A stretch of DNA of 64,000 nt from contig WTXI01000025.1 of the NCBI GenBank assembly GCA_022376515.1, forward strand, positions 335,890 to 399,889. Reading direction: 5' to 3'. The stretch comes from Lactifluus volemus (Eukaryota; Basidiomycota; Agaricomycetes; Russulales; Russulaceae). Shown in pieces: positions 21,907-34,000 of the stretch (positions are counted from its first letter, which is position 1; every line of letters starts with the position of its first letter). Position numbers and translations under genes: made by a program. The notes under the pieces are model-generated. The model made no database searches and was not told the DNA's origin. It saw nothing but the letters and a program-made list of their open reading frames with translations.

Positions 21907-24900
21907 ATGTCTCCTGTTGTTAACCACTACTACAGCTCAGGTTCTCAAATCTCCGACTTGAGGCACACTGGCAGCAGCCGTGCTCAGGTCACCTCGACGC
22001 AACTAGGCTCGAATCCGCTCCGGGTCACTGGTACGTACCCCCTTTGTGGTCATGCTCTGAGAGGTACTAAATATCTTTCCCCTGCCAGTCCTCAGAGCGC
22101 GCAACCTTCCGCGTCTCAAGACCCTCCTCAGGAAAGGAAGTTTTTATGTCACTGTGACTTGCGGGGAGACGATGAGGCAGACACGATCTGTGCAGAGAAG
22201 GGAGAATATCGTAGAATGGAACGAGAATCTAGACAACTTGTGAGAAATTCCCATATTTTATTTCTATTAACGGTTGAGTCTCCAGCAGCATTGTACAATC
22301 CCAATCTGATATTACAGTATTTCTTTATGTGGAAAGGCCCATAGCGAAAGACATTCTTATCGGATACCAGAGGATAGCCTGTGAACCAACTCGCGGTTCG
22401 TCTCATGATTGTTTGGAATTTTACTCAAGCTTCTGGCTGAGCACCCTACATGTAGAACTCGACATTGTTTTTGAAAATCCAGATGGACATTCGAAACAAG
22501 CAAAGGAGCCGGCCACAGTCTTAACGATCACAGTGTCATCAAACGCAAGTTCCTCTCGGACAGCGACAGTCAACACCCCGAATCTCATACCGGGAAACCC
22601 TGTCACTGAAGGAGGCGTTCCACGTCACATTATCCAAACTGACGATGAAACCGCGCAATCCACGACAGTTGCCGCTCCTCGATCTGATTTTTCCAAGACG
22701 GGTGATCTTCTCGTTGACAGCAGCAGCGGCACTCCTGTGGGAACAGTGCCGGACAGCCAGCCGGGGGTGTCACGTCATCCCGATCGCGCTGAGGAAGCTG
22801 CTATGGATGCGGTCACAACATGGAAAAGTGCCGTTGATGTTATGAAGCAGGTCGTGGACACCGTCAGTCCAATCCTCAAAGATGTATGTCCCATACCTTT
22901 CTTCTCTACAATTCACCGAGCTAATTGCTCCCCTAAGCGTCCCAGATCGGCATCGGTTCAGCTCTCCAACATTCCCGAGGTGCGCGCCCTTGCCTTGTTG
23001 GATGAAATAGAACGCTCACCCTTTTTTTGGCTTGTTGGCAGGACTTGGTACACAAGTTACAACATGACGGCAACTTCCGATCACTACTCGAGGCGATACT
23101 GAATGCATTTCAATTTGGAAATGAGGATGTTTTGAGGAACATCCAACCAGCATCAACGCAAGCAAATATTCTCAATGAGATGCTGCAGTGCGTCTCCGAA
23201 TGTGCCGATTCTATCAAATCGTACGCGTTTGCCGCCGGATCGAAGTCCACGAATGCACAAGTCGGTACGTTATCCTGACCTGACCTCTCTCATCGCCTCT
23301 TATCAACATGTGATTTTCAGCAAACCTGGCTTCGAACAATGTCGAACGCCTCCGCAAGGCCGTCGTCCAACTACGAGATCTACGAGGACAATTCCCCACA
23401 GATGTTGCTTTCCCCGCTGTCGCTCCTGTCCCTGAAATACGAAACGATGTGAGAACACAAGAAACGGATATGTCGAATCAAGCATCGGATACTGGTGCGT
23501 CATTCTCACAGTCACAAAGCCATCGATCTTCGGTTTAACAAGAGTAAAATAGAATTGAATGCAATAATCGGGGAAAGCCCTCTTTTGGGAGGATGGCGAT
23601 GCAAAGATAGGCAGGGCTGTTATGGAGACACACGCAAACATTTCTTGGATCACATCGTCGAGTGGGTCAAGAATCCCGAATCCGACCGTGGCCTCCTTCT
23701 CCTTGGCAAGGCAGGCACAGGAAAGTCCTCGATTGCGCATGAGATCGCACTTCAATTCGACGAGACGTCACGGTATCTCGGTTCCTATGTTGCTTTTGCG
23801 CGGAAGGAGAAAGTCAAGGAGTCCAACGACGAGGCTTATCATTTCTTTACGACGCTTGCCCGCGGCCTCTCCGATCGCTATCCTCAGTTCAAGCTCGCCC
23901 TCAAGAGGGCCATCGCAAGTGATCCGTCTTTTGGGACTACCCGAGATCCTCGTAGACTTTTTACACGGCTCCTCGTTATTCCACTCAAGAGCGTACCACT
24001 TGTTGATCCAATTCTCATCATCGTCGATGGGTTGGATGAGAGTGGTATCACAATTGGCGGAAATGCACTGCACACGTTTCTTGCCCAACGTCTCATCGAC
24101 CTCCCGATGAACGTTCGCATATTCATCACGTCAAGGTCGGAAGACGACATCGAACAGGCATTCGCCGACGCGCAGTCCGTCCATACACTGTACATGGATG
24201 ACACCCAACTGGCTGCCAAGACGGAACAAGATATTAGCTTGTTTATTCAGAGCAAGCTCCGCAAGGACGTGTTCAAAGACCACGGTAGCAAGCTAGTTCA
24301 GGCGTCACAGGGCTTGTTTCAATGGGCGGCCGTTGCATGTGGTTTCATAAACAGCCCTGCCAATCTTGACCTTAGCTACAACCAATGTGTACAGCGCTTG
24401 TTGGCAACCTCTCGAGGTCTCAGTGGTGAAGGTCCGCTGGACACCTTATACAAAGAAGTCCTCCAAGGGTACTTTAATTCAGATCAAACCCAACTTCTGT
24501 TTCGGTCCATCATGGGACAACTTTTTGCCGCTATCGAACCCCTCTCCATCGATTCTTTAATTGCTCTGCGACAACATGCGCCCGTTGTTCACCCCGAAGA
24601 TTCCAACCTGGTCGTCAGAATTCTCCGCTGTCTCGGCTCGCTGCTGAGTAACGTCACTTCACAAGATCAAACGCGCCCCATCCTTCCCCTCCATACGTCA
24701 TTCCGTGACTTTCTTACTAGTAAGACGAGCAACGTGTTTTATGTTGATCTTACGGATGCCCACCATCATTTGACACATTCCTGCCTTGGTTTAATGCTCG
24801 ATGGCCTCAAATTCAACATCTGCAGACTCGAGTCGTCATATCTCGCCAACAGCGACGTCCCAGACTTGGAATCCCGAATCACCAAATATATTCCGTCTGC

Positions 24901-27663
24901 TCTACAATATGCTTGTATTTACTGGGGCGATCATTTGCGCTGTCTTGCCTTCGATCACGAGGTCCTCAAAAAGCTTCGATTGCTCCTCAAAACAAAGTTT
25001 CTGTTTTGGCTGGAGGTGCTTAGTGTCAAGAAGAGTGTCGGCGTTGCTTCACGAGCATTGTCATCTCTGTCGGTATGGTTGCTGCGCGAGGTATGTACAC
25101 CGCATAATTGAATATGACATGTAATGACTTGAGCGTGAAATCGCAATAGCATTCACAAATGGAAGTGAAGAAATTGGTGAAGGATGCATCTTCATTCGTG
25201 CGGTATTTCGGAAAGGTGGTGGCAAGAAGTGCACCACATATCTACGTCTCTGCCCTGCCTTTCGCGCCAGCCTCTTCCCAGATCCTAAATCAATACCTTC
25301 CTCAATTTCCTCGAACATTGAGGTTGGAACGCGGGCAGTTGTTGCATTGGCCTGAATTGGAAGTGTCGATTAGGGAACACTATGGCCTGGTCCTTTGTGT
25401 TGCATTCTCACCGGACGGGGAGCATATCGCATCGGCCTCTACTAATCACACAATCCGGGTGTGGGATGCCACAACAGGACAGATTGTAGCGGGCCCGTTT
25501 ACTGGACACACCTCCGATGTCAGATCTATTGCATTCTCACCGGACGGGGAGCGGATCGCATCGGCCTCTGACGATCACACGATTCGCATATGGGACGCAG
25601 CAACAGGACAGGTCGTAGCAGGCCCATTTACTGGGCACACCTCTGATGTCTGTTCTGTTGCATTCTCGCCGGACGGACAGCGTATCGCATCAGCCTCGTT
25701 CGATCGCACGATTCGCATGTGGGATGCAGCAACAGGACAGGTCGTAGCGGTCCCATTTACTGGACACACCGGTTCAATCCGTTCCGTTCAATTCTCACCA
25801 GATGGGGAGCGGATCGTATCGGCCTTTTTTGATCACACGATTCGGGTGTGGGATGCCACAACAGGACAGATTGTAGCCGGCCCGTTTACTGGACACACCT
25901 CCGAAGTCTATTCCGAGGATCAGATCGCATCGGCCTCGAATCATCACTTGATTCGGGTGTGGGATGCCACAACAGGACGGATTGTAGCCGGCCCGTTTAC
26001 TGACACCTGTCCGGTCATATCTGTTGCATTCTCACCAGACGGGGAGCGGATCGCATCGGGTGATCACACGATTCGGGTGTGGGATGCCACAACAGGACAG
26101 ATTTTAGTGGGCCCGTTTACTGGACACACCAATTGGGTCAGATCTGTTGCATTCTCACCAGACGGGGAGCGGATCGCATCGGGCTCTAATGATCACTCGA
26201 TTCGGGTGTGGGATGCCACAACAGGACAGGTTGTAGCGGGCCCGTTTACTGGACACACCAGTTGGGTCAGATCTGTTGCATTCTCACCAGACGGGGAGTG
26301 GATCGCATCGGGCTCGGATGATCGCACGATTCGGGTGTGGGATGCCACAACAGGACAAATTGTAGCCGGCCCATTTACTGGACACACTCGCTGGGTTTCA
26401 TCTGTTGCATTCTCACCAGACGGGGAGCAGATCGCATCGGGCTCGGGTGATTACACGATTCGGGTGTGGGATGCCACAACAGGACAGGTTGAAGCCGGCC
26501 CGTTTACTGGACACACCTCCGAAGTCAGATCTATTACATTCTCACCAGATGGGGAGCGGATCGCATCGGCCTCGCATGATCACACAATTCGGGTGTGGGA
26601 TGTCACAAAAGGACAGATTATAGCCGGCCCGTTTACTGGACACATCGATTCGGTCATATCTGTTGCATTCTCACCAGATGGGGAGCGGATCGCATCGGCC
26701 TCGTGTGATCGTACGATTCGGGTGTGGGATGCCACAACAGGACAGATTGTAGCCGGCCCGTTTACTGGACACACCTACATATCTGTTGCGTTCTCACCAG
26801 ACGGGGAGCGGATCGCATCGGCCTCGGATCACACGATTCGGGTGTGGGATGCCACAACAGGACAGATTGTAGTGGGCCCGTTTACTGGACACACCGATTG
26901 GGTTATATCTGTTGCATTCTCACCATATGGAGAGCGGATCGCATCGGCCTCTTTTGATCACACGATTCGGGTGTGGGATGCCACAACAGGACAGCTTGTA
27001 GCTGGCCCGTTTACTGGACACACTGATAAGGTTGCATCTGTTGCATTCTCACCAGATGGGGAGCAGATTGCATCGGCCTCACATGATCACACGATTCGGG
27101 TGTGGGATGCCACAACAGGACAGCTTGTAGCTGGCCCATTTACTGGACACACTGGTTGGGTTGGATCTGTTGCATTCTCACCAGATGGGGAGCAGATTGC
27201 ATCGGGCTCAGGTGATTGGACGATTCGGGTGTGGGATGCCAAAACAGGACAGGTTGTAGCCGGCCCGTTTACTGGACACACTGATTCGGTTGGATCTGTT
27301 GCATTCTCACCAGATGGGGAGCGGATCGCATCGGCCTCGCATGATCACACGATTCGGCTGTGGGATGCCACAACAGGACATATTGCCTCAGCTTCAGATG
27401 ATGGCACAATTCATGTGAAGACCGCAACCAGGGCCAAAAATATTAAGAATCGATTTACGGACCAATCCTTGATCGATAGTGATGGTTGGTTACATGGAGA
27501 AGAGAATGAACTTGTGCTTTGGATCCCTGAACTACATAGGCCGTGCCTTTATAGACCCAGCACTATCTGGATCGCAGGCAAACACGAGACACAGCTTGAT
27601 CTCTCAGATTTTGCTTATGGATCAAATTGGGCTACAGTACATTACCACCACTTATCTAAATAG
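21907..27663 (+). CDS. NLR 2: C2-like / NACHT / WD40 receptor
   Basis: Nine exons (21907-22030, 22089-22239, 22286-22395, 22483-22883, 22938-22979, 23042-23264, 23321-23494, 23553-25090, 25150-27663) stay in phase and give about 1758 residues. The order matches NLR 1: C2-like block (VLRARNLPRLKTLL, VEWNENL), linker helices, and NACHT with P-loop [13 protein letters not shown], Walker B ILIIVDGLDES and RIFITSR. About 16 WD40 units follow, then the same tail (TDQSLID.DGW, LWIPE, IAGKHET). Exon number and junctions agree with NLR 1, so they are tandem duplicates. The N-terminus has about 30 extra residues before the C2 block. Role inferred: NTPase receptor of a non-self recognition or cell-death pathway in the cytoplasm. 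No separate N-terminal effector domain such as HET, lipase or phosphorylase is visible. Confidence 0.87.
25378..27417 (+). repeat. About 16 near-identical WD40 units in NLR 2
   Basis: In-frame tandem units of about 129 bp. Long strings such as ATTCGGGTGTGGGATGCCAC and GGCCCGTTTACTGGACACAC recur almost unchanged. Differences cluster at the residues just after GHT and around the ASxSxDxT turn. Several units are shortened by whole codons: unit 5 near 25895-25925 lost about eight residues, unit 6 lost three, unit 12 near 26775-26840 lost about five, and the last unit is fused and truncated. Every length change keeps the frame. Confidence 0.9.
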
Positions 27664-27984
27664 AGTCAATTGTATGCAAGATAGCTTGGCTGTTGTTCTG
27701 CTTTGATCAGACCAAACCGTGACCATCCTCCCACTCACGAGAATCTTATACTCAATGAAAGAGATGTCAAATATCAAGGGTTTGATTCCCTTTCTTGGCC
27801 GGGATGTATCTCTGGTTCTGTGTGAGCTTTCGTCGTCTTATTTTCCCTCCTTCTGAACTGTAACATAGATAGTACTGTGATCGGATTTCCGCTCACTGCC
27901 TCCTGCCTGAACTGGCACTAAAGGACGTGATGCGTGACTGTGACTACTAGCAGCAACAGCCAACGACCTGCCAGATGGCGAGTG
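27664..27984. other. Intergenic, no gene seen
   Basis: The spacer between NLR 2 and the condensin relic. No supported coding sequence. Confidence 0.4.
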
Positions 27985-30900
27985 GATGCAACTACGAGAG
28001 ATGGACGCAACGTGTGTAACAAACACTCTCACTAAGATCCTCCACTTATCGTTTACTACAGAACCTGTCCGAGCCATAGCAGAGTCCTTTGAAGCCCTCA
28101 CATCTCCAGATACGTTAAACATCTTGTGCTCTTTTCTCAAACGCGTCGATACCGTGCCCGGTATACCATCTTGGTGAACAAACTACTCAACGTTATCATG
28201 TCTGGCTTTGCCGCGGGAGTGGATGCTGCCGCGCACGACATCGATCACGAAGATCAGCAGACGTGCGCGGCACATAAAGTGCCGATGGAGATGTATGCCT
28301 TCTTGCTCAACTGGACCGCCCGCTCGGTGGAGAAGGTCGACGTACCCAACGAGGATGCGTCCGCTGCTACGGCACCCGTAAAGTCTCAGAAGGGACGGGG
28401 CGGAAAGGCAACGCAATCGAGAGTTGCTTCCAAGAACAAGGCAGCCGAATGGTCATGGAAAGACCAGATTGTGCCTATTCTTCCACTGATCGCAAATGTT
28501 TTGAAGCTGAAGACGTCCAAGATTTGGACTGTGAGCGGGGAGAGGGATACTTTTATCGGGTGCGTCATTTCCTCACAAAGGTCGCCGTATCAGCTTCGCT
28601 TACTATAGAGCAAAACGACTCTTCCTTGCTCAGTGGGTGTCTCACTACGCCTGCGTACGTCACGGAGAATGAGCAGCACATGAAGTCCCAGCCTATCAAG
28701 CCTGGAGCCTATAAAGTCATCCATCTCGCGGTCAAACATCACGGGCATGGGCCTGCCGCAGACCTCGATCATGAAATCCTTGAAATACTATGAGCACCTC
28801 TCTGAATCCATGGCAGAGTGTCTTAACGTGCTGTTGAGGGAATTCGACCATGCACAACTCGGTGAAGAGATCCTCCGCGAGATTGCTGCGAAGAGTTTCA
28901 ATGCGCAAGATATCAAGGGCCCAAGGAACTTTTCTAGGTTCCTCACGCAATTCGCAGAGTGGGCTCCTCAAGCAGTCCTGAAGCAGATTAGCTTGCTGCT
29001 CTTGCACTTGGACTCAGAGGTGCATTTTCCTACACACACGCACACACACATTTTTTTCGACTGTCTACGGCCCTACAGGGCCTTACGCTACATAAACACA
29101 GTTTTATCCGATGCGCATGGCGATCGTCGAAATCATCGGCTGTCTCATCTGCGAGCTCGCTTGCTCGGAAGACCTCACGAGCGACACGCACCAGATGCAG
29201 AAGCAGCTCAACAGTCTCTATGATCTGCTCCTCGAGCGCACTCTCGACCATTCCTTCTACGTGCACTCCAAAGTGTTCACCGTCCTCAGCCGACTCTGCG
29301 ACCTGCCCGTGAAATTTCCCAAACAGTGCCTCGCCATCACGCGTGCGGCGGTGTCCGCGCTTGAGGACAAGGTGGCGGGCGTGCTCAGGAACGCGATTTC
29401 GTTGATTGTCAAGTTGATAGTGACGCATCCATACGGATTGATGCACGGCGGCTTGCTCGGGATGGAGGAGTGGGAAGATCGGAGTGGTGAAGGAGTTACA
29501 GAAAACGGAAAAGGTGACACCCTATCTGGAAATGCGGGAGAAGCGGGGATGAATTTTACGGCTCGGCCCGTGAAGAAGCGATCACGGTAAATGCCGTCCC
29601 CCCCGCTCTCAAACAGCGAATTTGTTGCTAATTTGTCGTTGAACAGACGTCGAAACAAAGATAGTGAAGACGCGATAAATGTTGATGAGCAAGATGGGGA
29701 CGAAGGTGGTGATTCGGACGAGGTCGACAGTATCATGGACGAGGACGAACTGGAGTCCTCAGAGCCGAGGATGACAGCGAGTCCGCCTCAACATGGACAG
29801 TCCTGTCTTCCGCAAACTGCAAGAAGCTATTGAGCACCCGTGTCGCTCATGCGAGTGGTTTGCGCTCGCCGAACAAGCCATCAACACCGTCTACACGCTC
29901 GGCAACCAACCGGACGATACGCTTATTAAGAGCCTGTCGCGGCGTGTATTCCGCCAGCGACAGAGACCGGTACCCTCCACTGCCGAAGAACAGGTGTCGT
30001 CTGCGGTACCGGTGCGGATGCGATGGATGAGGATCCACCACCGAGCGCACAGGCGTTGATCTCAACCGTGCCTGGATCGACGCAGGGAGCTCTAACGGGG
30101 AACACCGCAAAGAAGAGCGATGACACTGGGGACGCATTCGAGCTAAGCCAACTACGGTTTGTCATGGGTCACGTCGTGGTCAAGCATATCGTCTACTTGG
30201 AACTCGTCGAACGCGAGTGGAAACGCCAGAAACAGGAAAATGAACTAGGTATGTGTCTTCTTACGTGCATGAATGGCTCCCTCTTTTCTTCTTCTTCTCA
30301 CGTTCTTGTAGCTGAGAAGCTCGCAGGGGGTACCGGAAACGATGCTACGAGTAAGGGTGGGGAGGAGCTTGACCAGGTTGCTGGAAATGCGGAGGATGAG
30401 ATCGGCGACCGCATCGCTGCCGTGCGCGAGACAAGGCTCTTGTACGGTCCCAATTCGCTCCTCGCTATGGGCCTCTACTGATCCGTATACCCGGTCGGCC
30501 CGACCAATTCAAGGTTCGAATATCTCTAACATTTCGCCCCTCAGCACTAACCAAAATGTTCTGGACAGAACGCGACGCTCTTGTTTAGCAAGTTCCTCTG
30601 TGTGAACTCGCAATTTTGCGACGCAGACCATCACCTGCTCTTCCGCATCCTGGAGACGTCGAGGGACCCTCCTTCAGCACGACCGTCGATGAGAACAGCG
30701 ACGAGTGGTACCGGGGTTTGTCCGACAAGGACTTTGTGGTGAAGAGAAAGACACTGATGGTGCTCACGCACCTCATCCTCAACGGCATGATCAAGGTCAA
30801 AGGCCAACTAGGCGAGATAGCCAATGTCTCCAAGACGAAGAACCGCGTATCGCGGACCTCGCCAAACTATTCTTCACCAATCTGTTCACCAAGGACAACA

Positions 30901-31560
30901 CGATATACAACAACCTGCCCGACGGTACGCCTACGCTCTTCTTGTCCTTTCGCGAGTTTTTTTTTAAAGAATGACTTTTGGTTCCGCCACCAGTGATCAA
31001 TCACCTCTCGGTCGGCGATCCCGCGATCGTACGATGCGTTCCATATTCGAAAAGGAAAAACAAGCAGAGAACATCGTCGAAAAGCTGTTAGCGCTTCCGG
31101 CTCACTGGCGATACCCGCCAGTGGCGCGACATTGCGTTTTGTCTGTCGCTGCTGCCGTTCAAATCTGAATGCTCAGTGAAGAAACTTATCGAAGGCCTGC
31201 CCTTTTACCGGGACAAGTTGTATGAAGAGGGGGGCTATGCTCGTTTCCAGGAGGTCCTAGTCAAGGTATGATTTCCTTCCTCCCATTCTCAATTTCGCTC
31301 ATAAAATAACTTATTTTATTTTTCGATAAAGGCTCGATCTAATAAAACTGCGAACAAGCCTAATTCTGAGGAAAATGAATTTGAATCCTTGCATTTCCCA
31401 TAGTTGTGGTGTTTGTTGCGTTTCATATACACTGATTTTATATATGTTGGCTTTGGAAGAGATCCGGAGGCAATACGCGGAAGACCAAACGTTTGAGAAG
31501 CGCGTGGAAGGCAAGAAAGCCGCAGCCAAGAAACGCGCGACACGGAGGAGTGCGTATTAG
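27985..31560 (+). pseudogene. CND1: Condensin complex subunit 1 relic
   Basis: Plus-strand blocks follow condensin subunit 1 (Cnd1/YCS4/CAP-D2) from near the N-terminus to the C-terminus. They include VTNTLTKILHLSF, WSWKDQIVPILP, KTSKIWTVSGERDTFIG, YPMRMAIVEIIGC, VFRKLQEAIEHPCRS, LMVLTHLILNGMIKVKGQLG, AKLFF, SVKKLIEGLPFYRDKLYEEG and AAKKRATRRSAY. The frame is lost repeatedly: near 28160 (a short tandem repeat lost), near 28757, after RVRLLYG-like text at 30480, and near 31100. About 200 residues between the KKRSR and VFRKLQ blocks are gone, and the first N-terminal residues are absent. Old introns are still visible (for example 28558-28625), so it is a genomic duplicate that decayed. The working copy must lie elsewhere. 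Confidence 0.85.
29028..29052. repeat. AC microsatellite
   Basis: A short CA/AC run inside a former intron of the condensin relic. Confidence 0.8.
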
Positions 31561-32355
31561 TTCATCATGATTTTCGCTTACCGTAGCTGAACTTTTTACA
31601 TTGGTCGGTCCATCCACACAGCACGGCAGCACGGAAAAGACAGGCAAGCGCAGACAGAGGGGAATAATCCATCCTACACCTCCGACGCACTGCATGTGTG
31701 AACAATTCGGCATTCATCCACGCAGTCAAAGAGAGCGTGCACAGCTACACATATATATCCCCCTATAAAAATATCCTCATGGAAGCTATAGAAATTTTAC
31801 CCCAAACGGACAACAGAGCAACGAAAAAAAAAAAATTGCATAAACGTGCTGTGCTGTCACTACTGCCACGTGATCAAAGCTTCTGTCGTAGAGCCTGATG
31901 CCGTACTAGGTCGTAGACTAGTCACACTGCCGCAAGGCAAAGTCGTCATGCGATACCAAATAGACGTGTCACTATGTTTGCTATCACAAATTAGTGCGTG
32001 CATGGTTGTATTGGCACGGGTGCGGCCACTCACACATACTTTTTTTCGGGCAGACGGGAGCGTAGAACGTGTACTAGTACAGCGCTTGTTCCCACAACGC
32101 CAACTAGAAGAAATGGAAAAAAGGAAGCCGAGTCGCGGTAATTTCGTCTATATATAAGCATGATGGCGTCTAACAAACGAGAAACTGGAATAAGGTAACT
32201 CCGCACGCGAGTTACTTGTGAAAATGAAGGTTGAAAATCATTCATTTATTCCTAATTCAAACACATTGGGTAGGCCTCTATCGAGTAAGTATGAACCTAT
32301 TTCTGAAACTAGTTGGAATAACTCAATCCGAGACATGGCGCGTATTATGATGATT
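31561..32355. other. Intergenic, no gene seen
   Basis: About 800 bp between the condensin relic and the 2OG oxygenase. AT-rich with A and T runs. No supported gene. Confidence 0.4.
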
Positions 32356-33948
32356 TTAATGACCATACGTCGCCTGGAGTCTCATCTTCACATAGTCTCC
32401 CGCGGTCACCGCTTCATATCGTGATGGCCGTTCAGCACTTACGCAACTTGCGATAGGCTATCACACCTTTTCAACCCCAGTCGTTCTAGGTGGACAAAAC
32501 AAGACAGCGGCCTACCTCAAGCAGCACGTCATAGTCTGTGCCAAAGAAGAGTGGGATAGAGTAGCGTTCTGCACCTGAGCGGTTTGCCGCGCGGTGTACA
32601 GTACTCTTGAAAACGTCGTCTGTAACCCTTGGGTCAGAACTCGGTCTTTATCTTCCTCTCACCAAAGAGACGCACTCGTCCACCTGGCAAATTGGTCCCC
32701 CAAACTGCAATCGAGTCACCTTCAAGGACGATGTGGAAGGATTAGAATGTTAAAAGACCTACTTGATGACGAGAGTTCCTGGGATTGACGGGGCATCGAT
32801 CCACTCGCCGTGCGTGTTGAGGACTTGTAGCGCCTGTATTCCCGGTTGTTGCCACAGGATCGTGAAGCACTGTAAATGAGCCGTCTGAGAGCTTGATCGA
32901 ATGGATCGTCTTCAGAGAGTATACCTCAAAACTATACGGCGGAGGAATAAATGAGATAAAGAAACAGATAGAGAAGCCCTACTCGGTATGAGCTCCGATG
33001 CCGATGACACGCTCATCGATAGGTCCCGTCTGGGGTGGATAATGCAGCACCCTCATCAAAGCAGCTGAATTTCGCGTCTGGTCCATGCCACATCATCGAC
33101 TTTTCCATATCCCAGGTCACAAGAGACATACCTTGTCATCAAAAAAACCAGGCGCGAGGTCAAGCGCACGTGCAAAGAGGGGGAAGAGGTTCCTCCCGAT
33201 GCCAACCGCTGCATGGCTAGGGAGAAATAATGGTATTTAATTGCGTCGCCAGTGTGGCAGGGCTGGAGATAGACCGCAGAGGACGCACTAGTAGCGCAGC
33301 AATGACGCCCTGAACCCTGGAACATCAGGCCACACGTTCGCGCCCGCCATCGAGCCGTCGTTAGTGTAGCGTGAATCGAGCGCACCAGCCTTGGATGCGG
33401 ATGCGCCTGTTGCACAGGACTCATCGAGGGTCTCCCAGCCAAACTCAAATCCCTCGTGCATGTCCCCTGCGCCGTCCGGATCGTTGTTGCTACTCAATAC
33501 AGCGTTGTAGCCTTTGAAGTTTGGCGTTTTCGTGTAATCGAGCTGATATGCACGTCATGGTCATGGATGAAAACTTCTGTTAATGAAGGTACGTGCCTCC
33601 CTCTTGGTCTCTAGAGGAAGTGCAAAATATGTCTTCATGTTCTTCAGGGCAGCTGCAATGACTTGTTCAGGGATACCGTGGTTCGTAACTGCATATGATC
33701 CGCAATCAGTGGGAAATAGTGAGACCTTGCAAGTAGCGCACCATAGAAGAAGCCGACGTTGATACATGCATCTCTGATCTGCTTTGCTAGAGTCTGTTGG
33801 AGCTCGGGGTCTGGATCGTTGATACATTTCAAGTCTCTAGAGATAGAGAGAAATAAGCACAGCCAAGGCACAAAGTAGGTAAAGCAGACACGATTGGAAT
33901 TTCAGCAAATGCGGTGTTGGCACTCTGGGCAACTTCAAGCAGGGACAT
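32356..33948 (-). CDS. 2-oxoglutarate/Fe(II) dioxygenase, isopenicillin N synthase-like
   Basis: About ten exons on the minus strand, starting 33872-33948, 33742-33836, 33597-33688 and then from 33542 downward, read in phase to a stop at 32356-32358. The N-terminal DIOX_N part has IRDACINVGFFYVTNHGI. The C-terminal jelly roll has the iron ligands His and Asp in GIGAHTDFECFTILWQQPG, the third His in FKSTVHRAANRSG, and the Arg-x-Ser 2OG anchor in ERYSIPLFFG. These proteins oxidise small molecules using 2-oxoglutarate. The substrate is unknown. The third intron (33543-33596) begins with GC instead of GT: only a GC..AG splice joins KRE to the following LDYTKTPNFKGY in frame. The first ATG lies only 52 bp from the divergent CCDC25 gene. 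Confidence 0.88.
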
Positions 33949-34000
33949 GTCCGTCGTGAGATAGTTCAACGCGACTTTGCACAACTCAAGCAACAGAGCA
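33949..34000. promoter_or_regulatory. 52-bp divergent spacer (bidirectional promoter region)
   Basis: The start codons of the 2OG oxygenase (minus, 33948) and CCDC25 (plus, 34001) are separated by only these 52 bases. Promoter elements must be shared, or must lie within transcribed DNA of the partner gene. No TATA box is visible in the spacer. Confidence 0.55.

Noticed and set aside
25378..27417. Regular repeats resembling a CRISPR array or satellite
   Set aside because: The units are in-frame WD40 coding sequence in a eukaryotic gene, with no constant repeat/unique spacer pattern.
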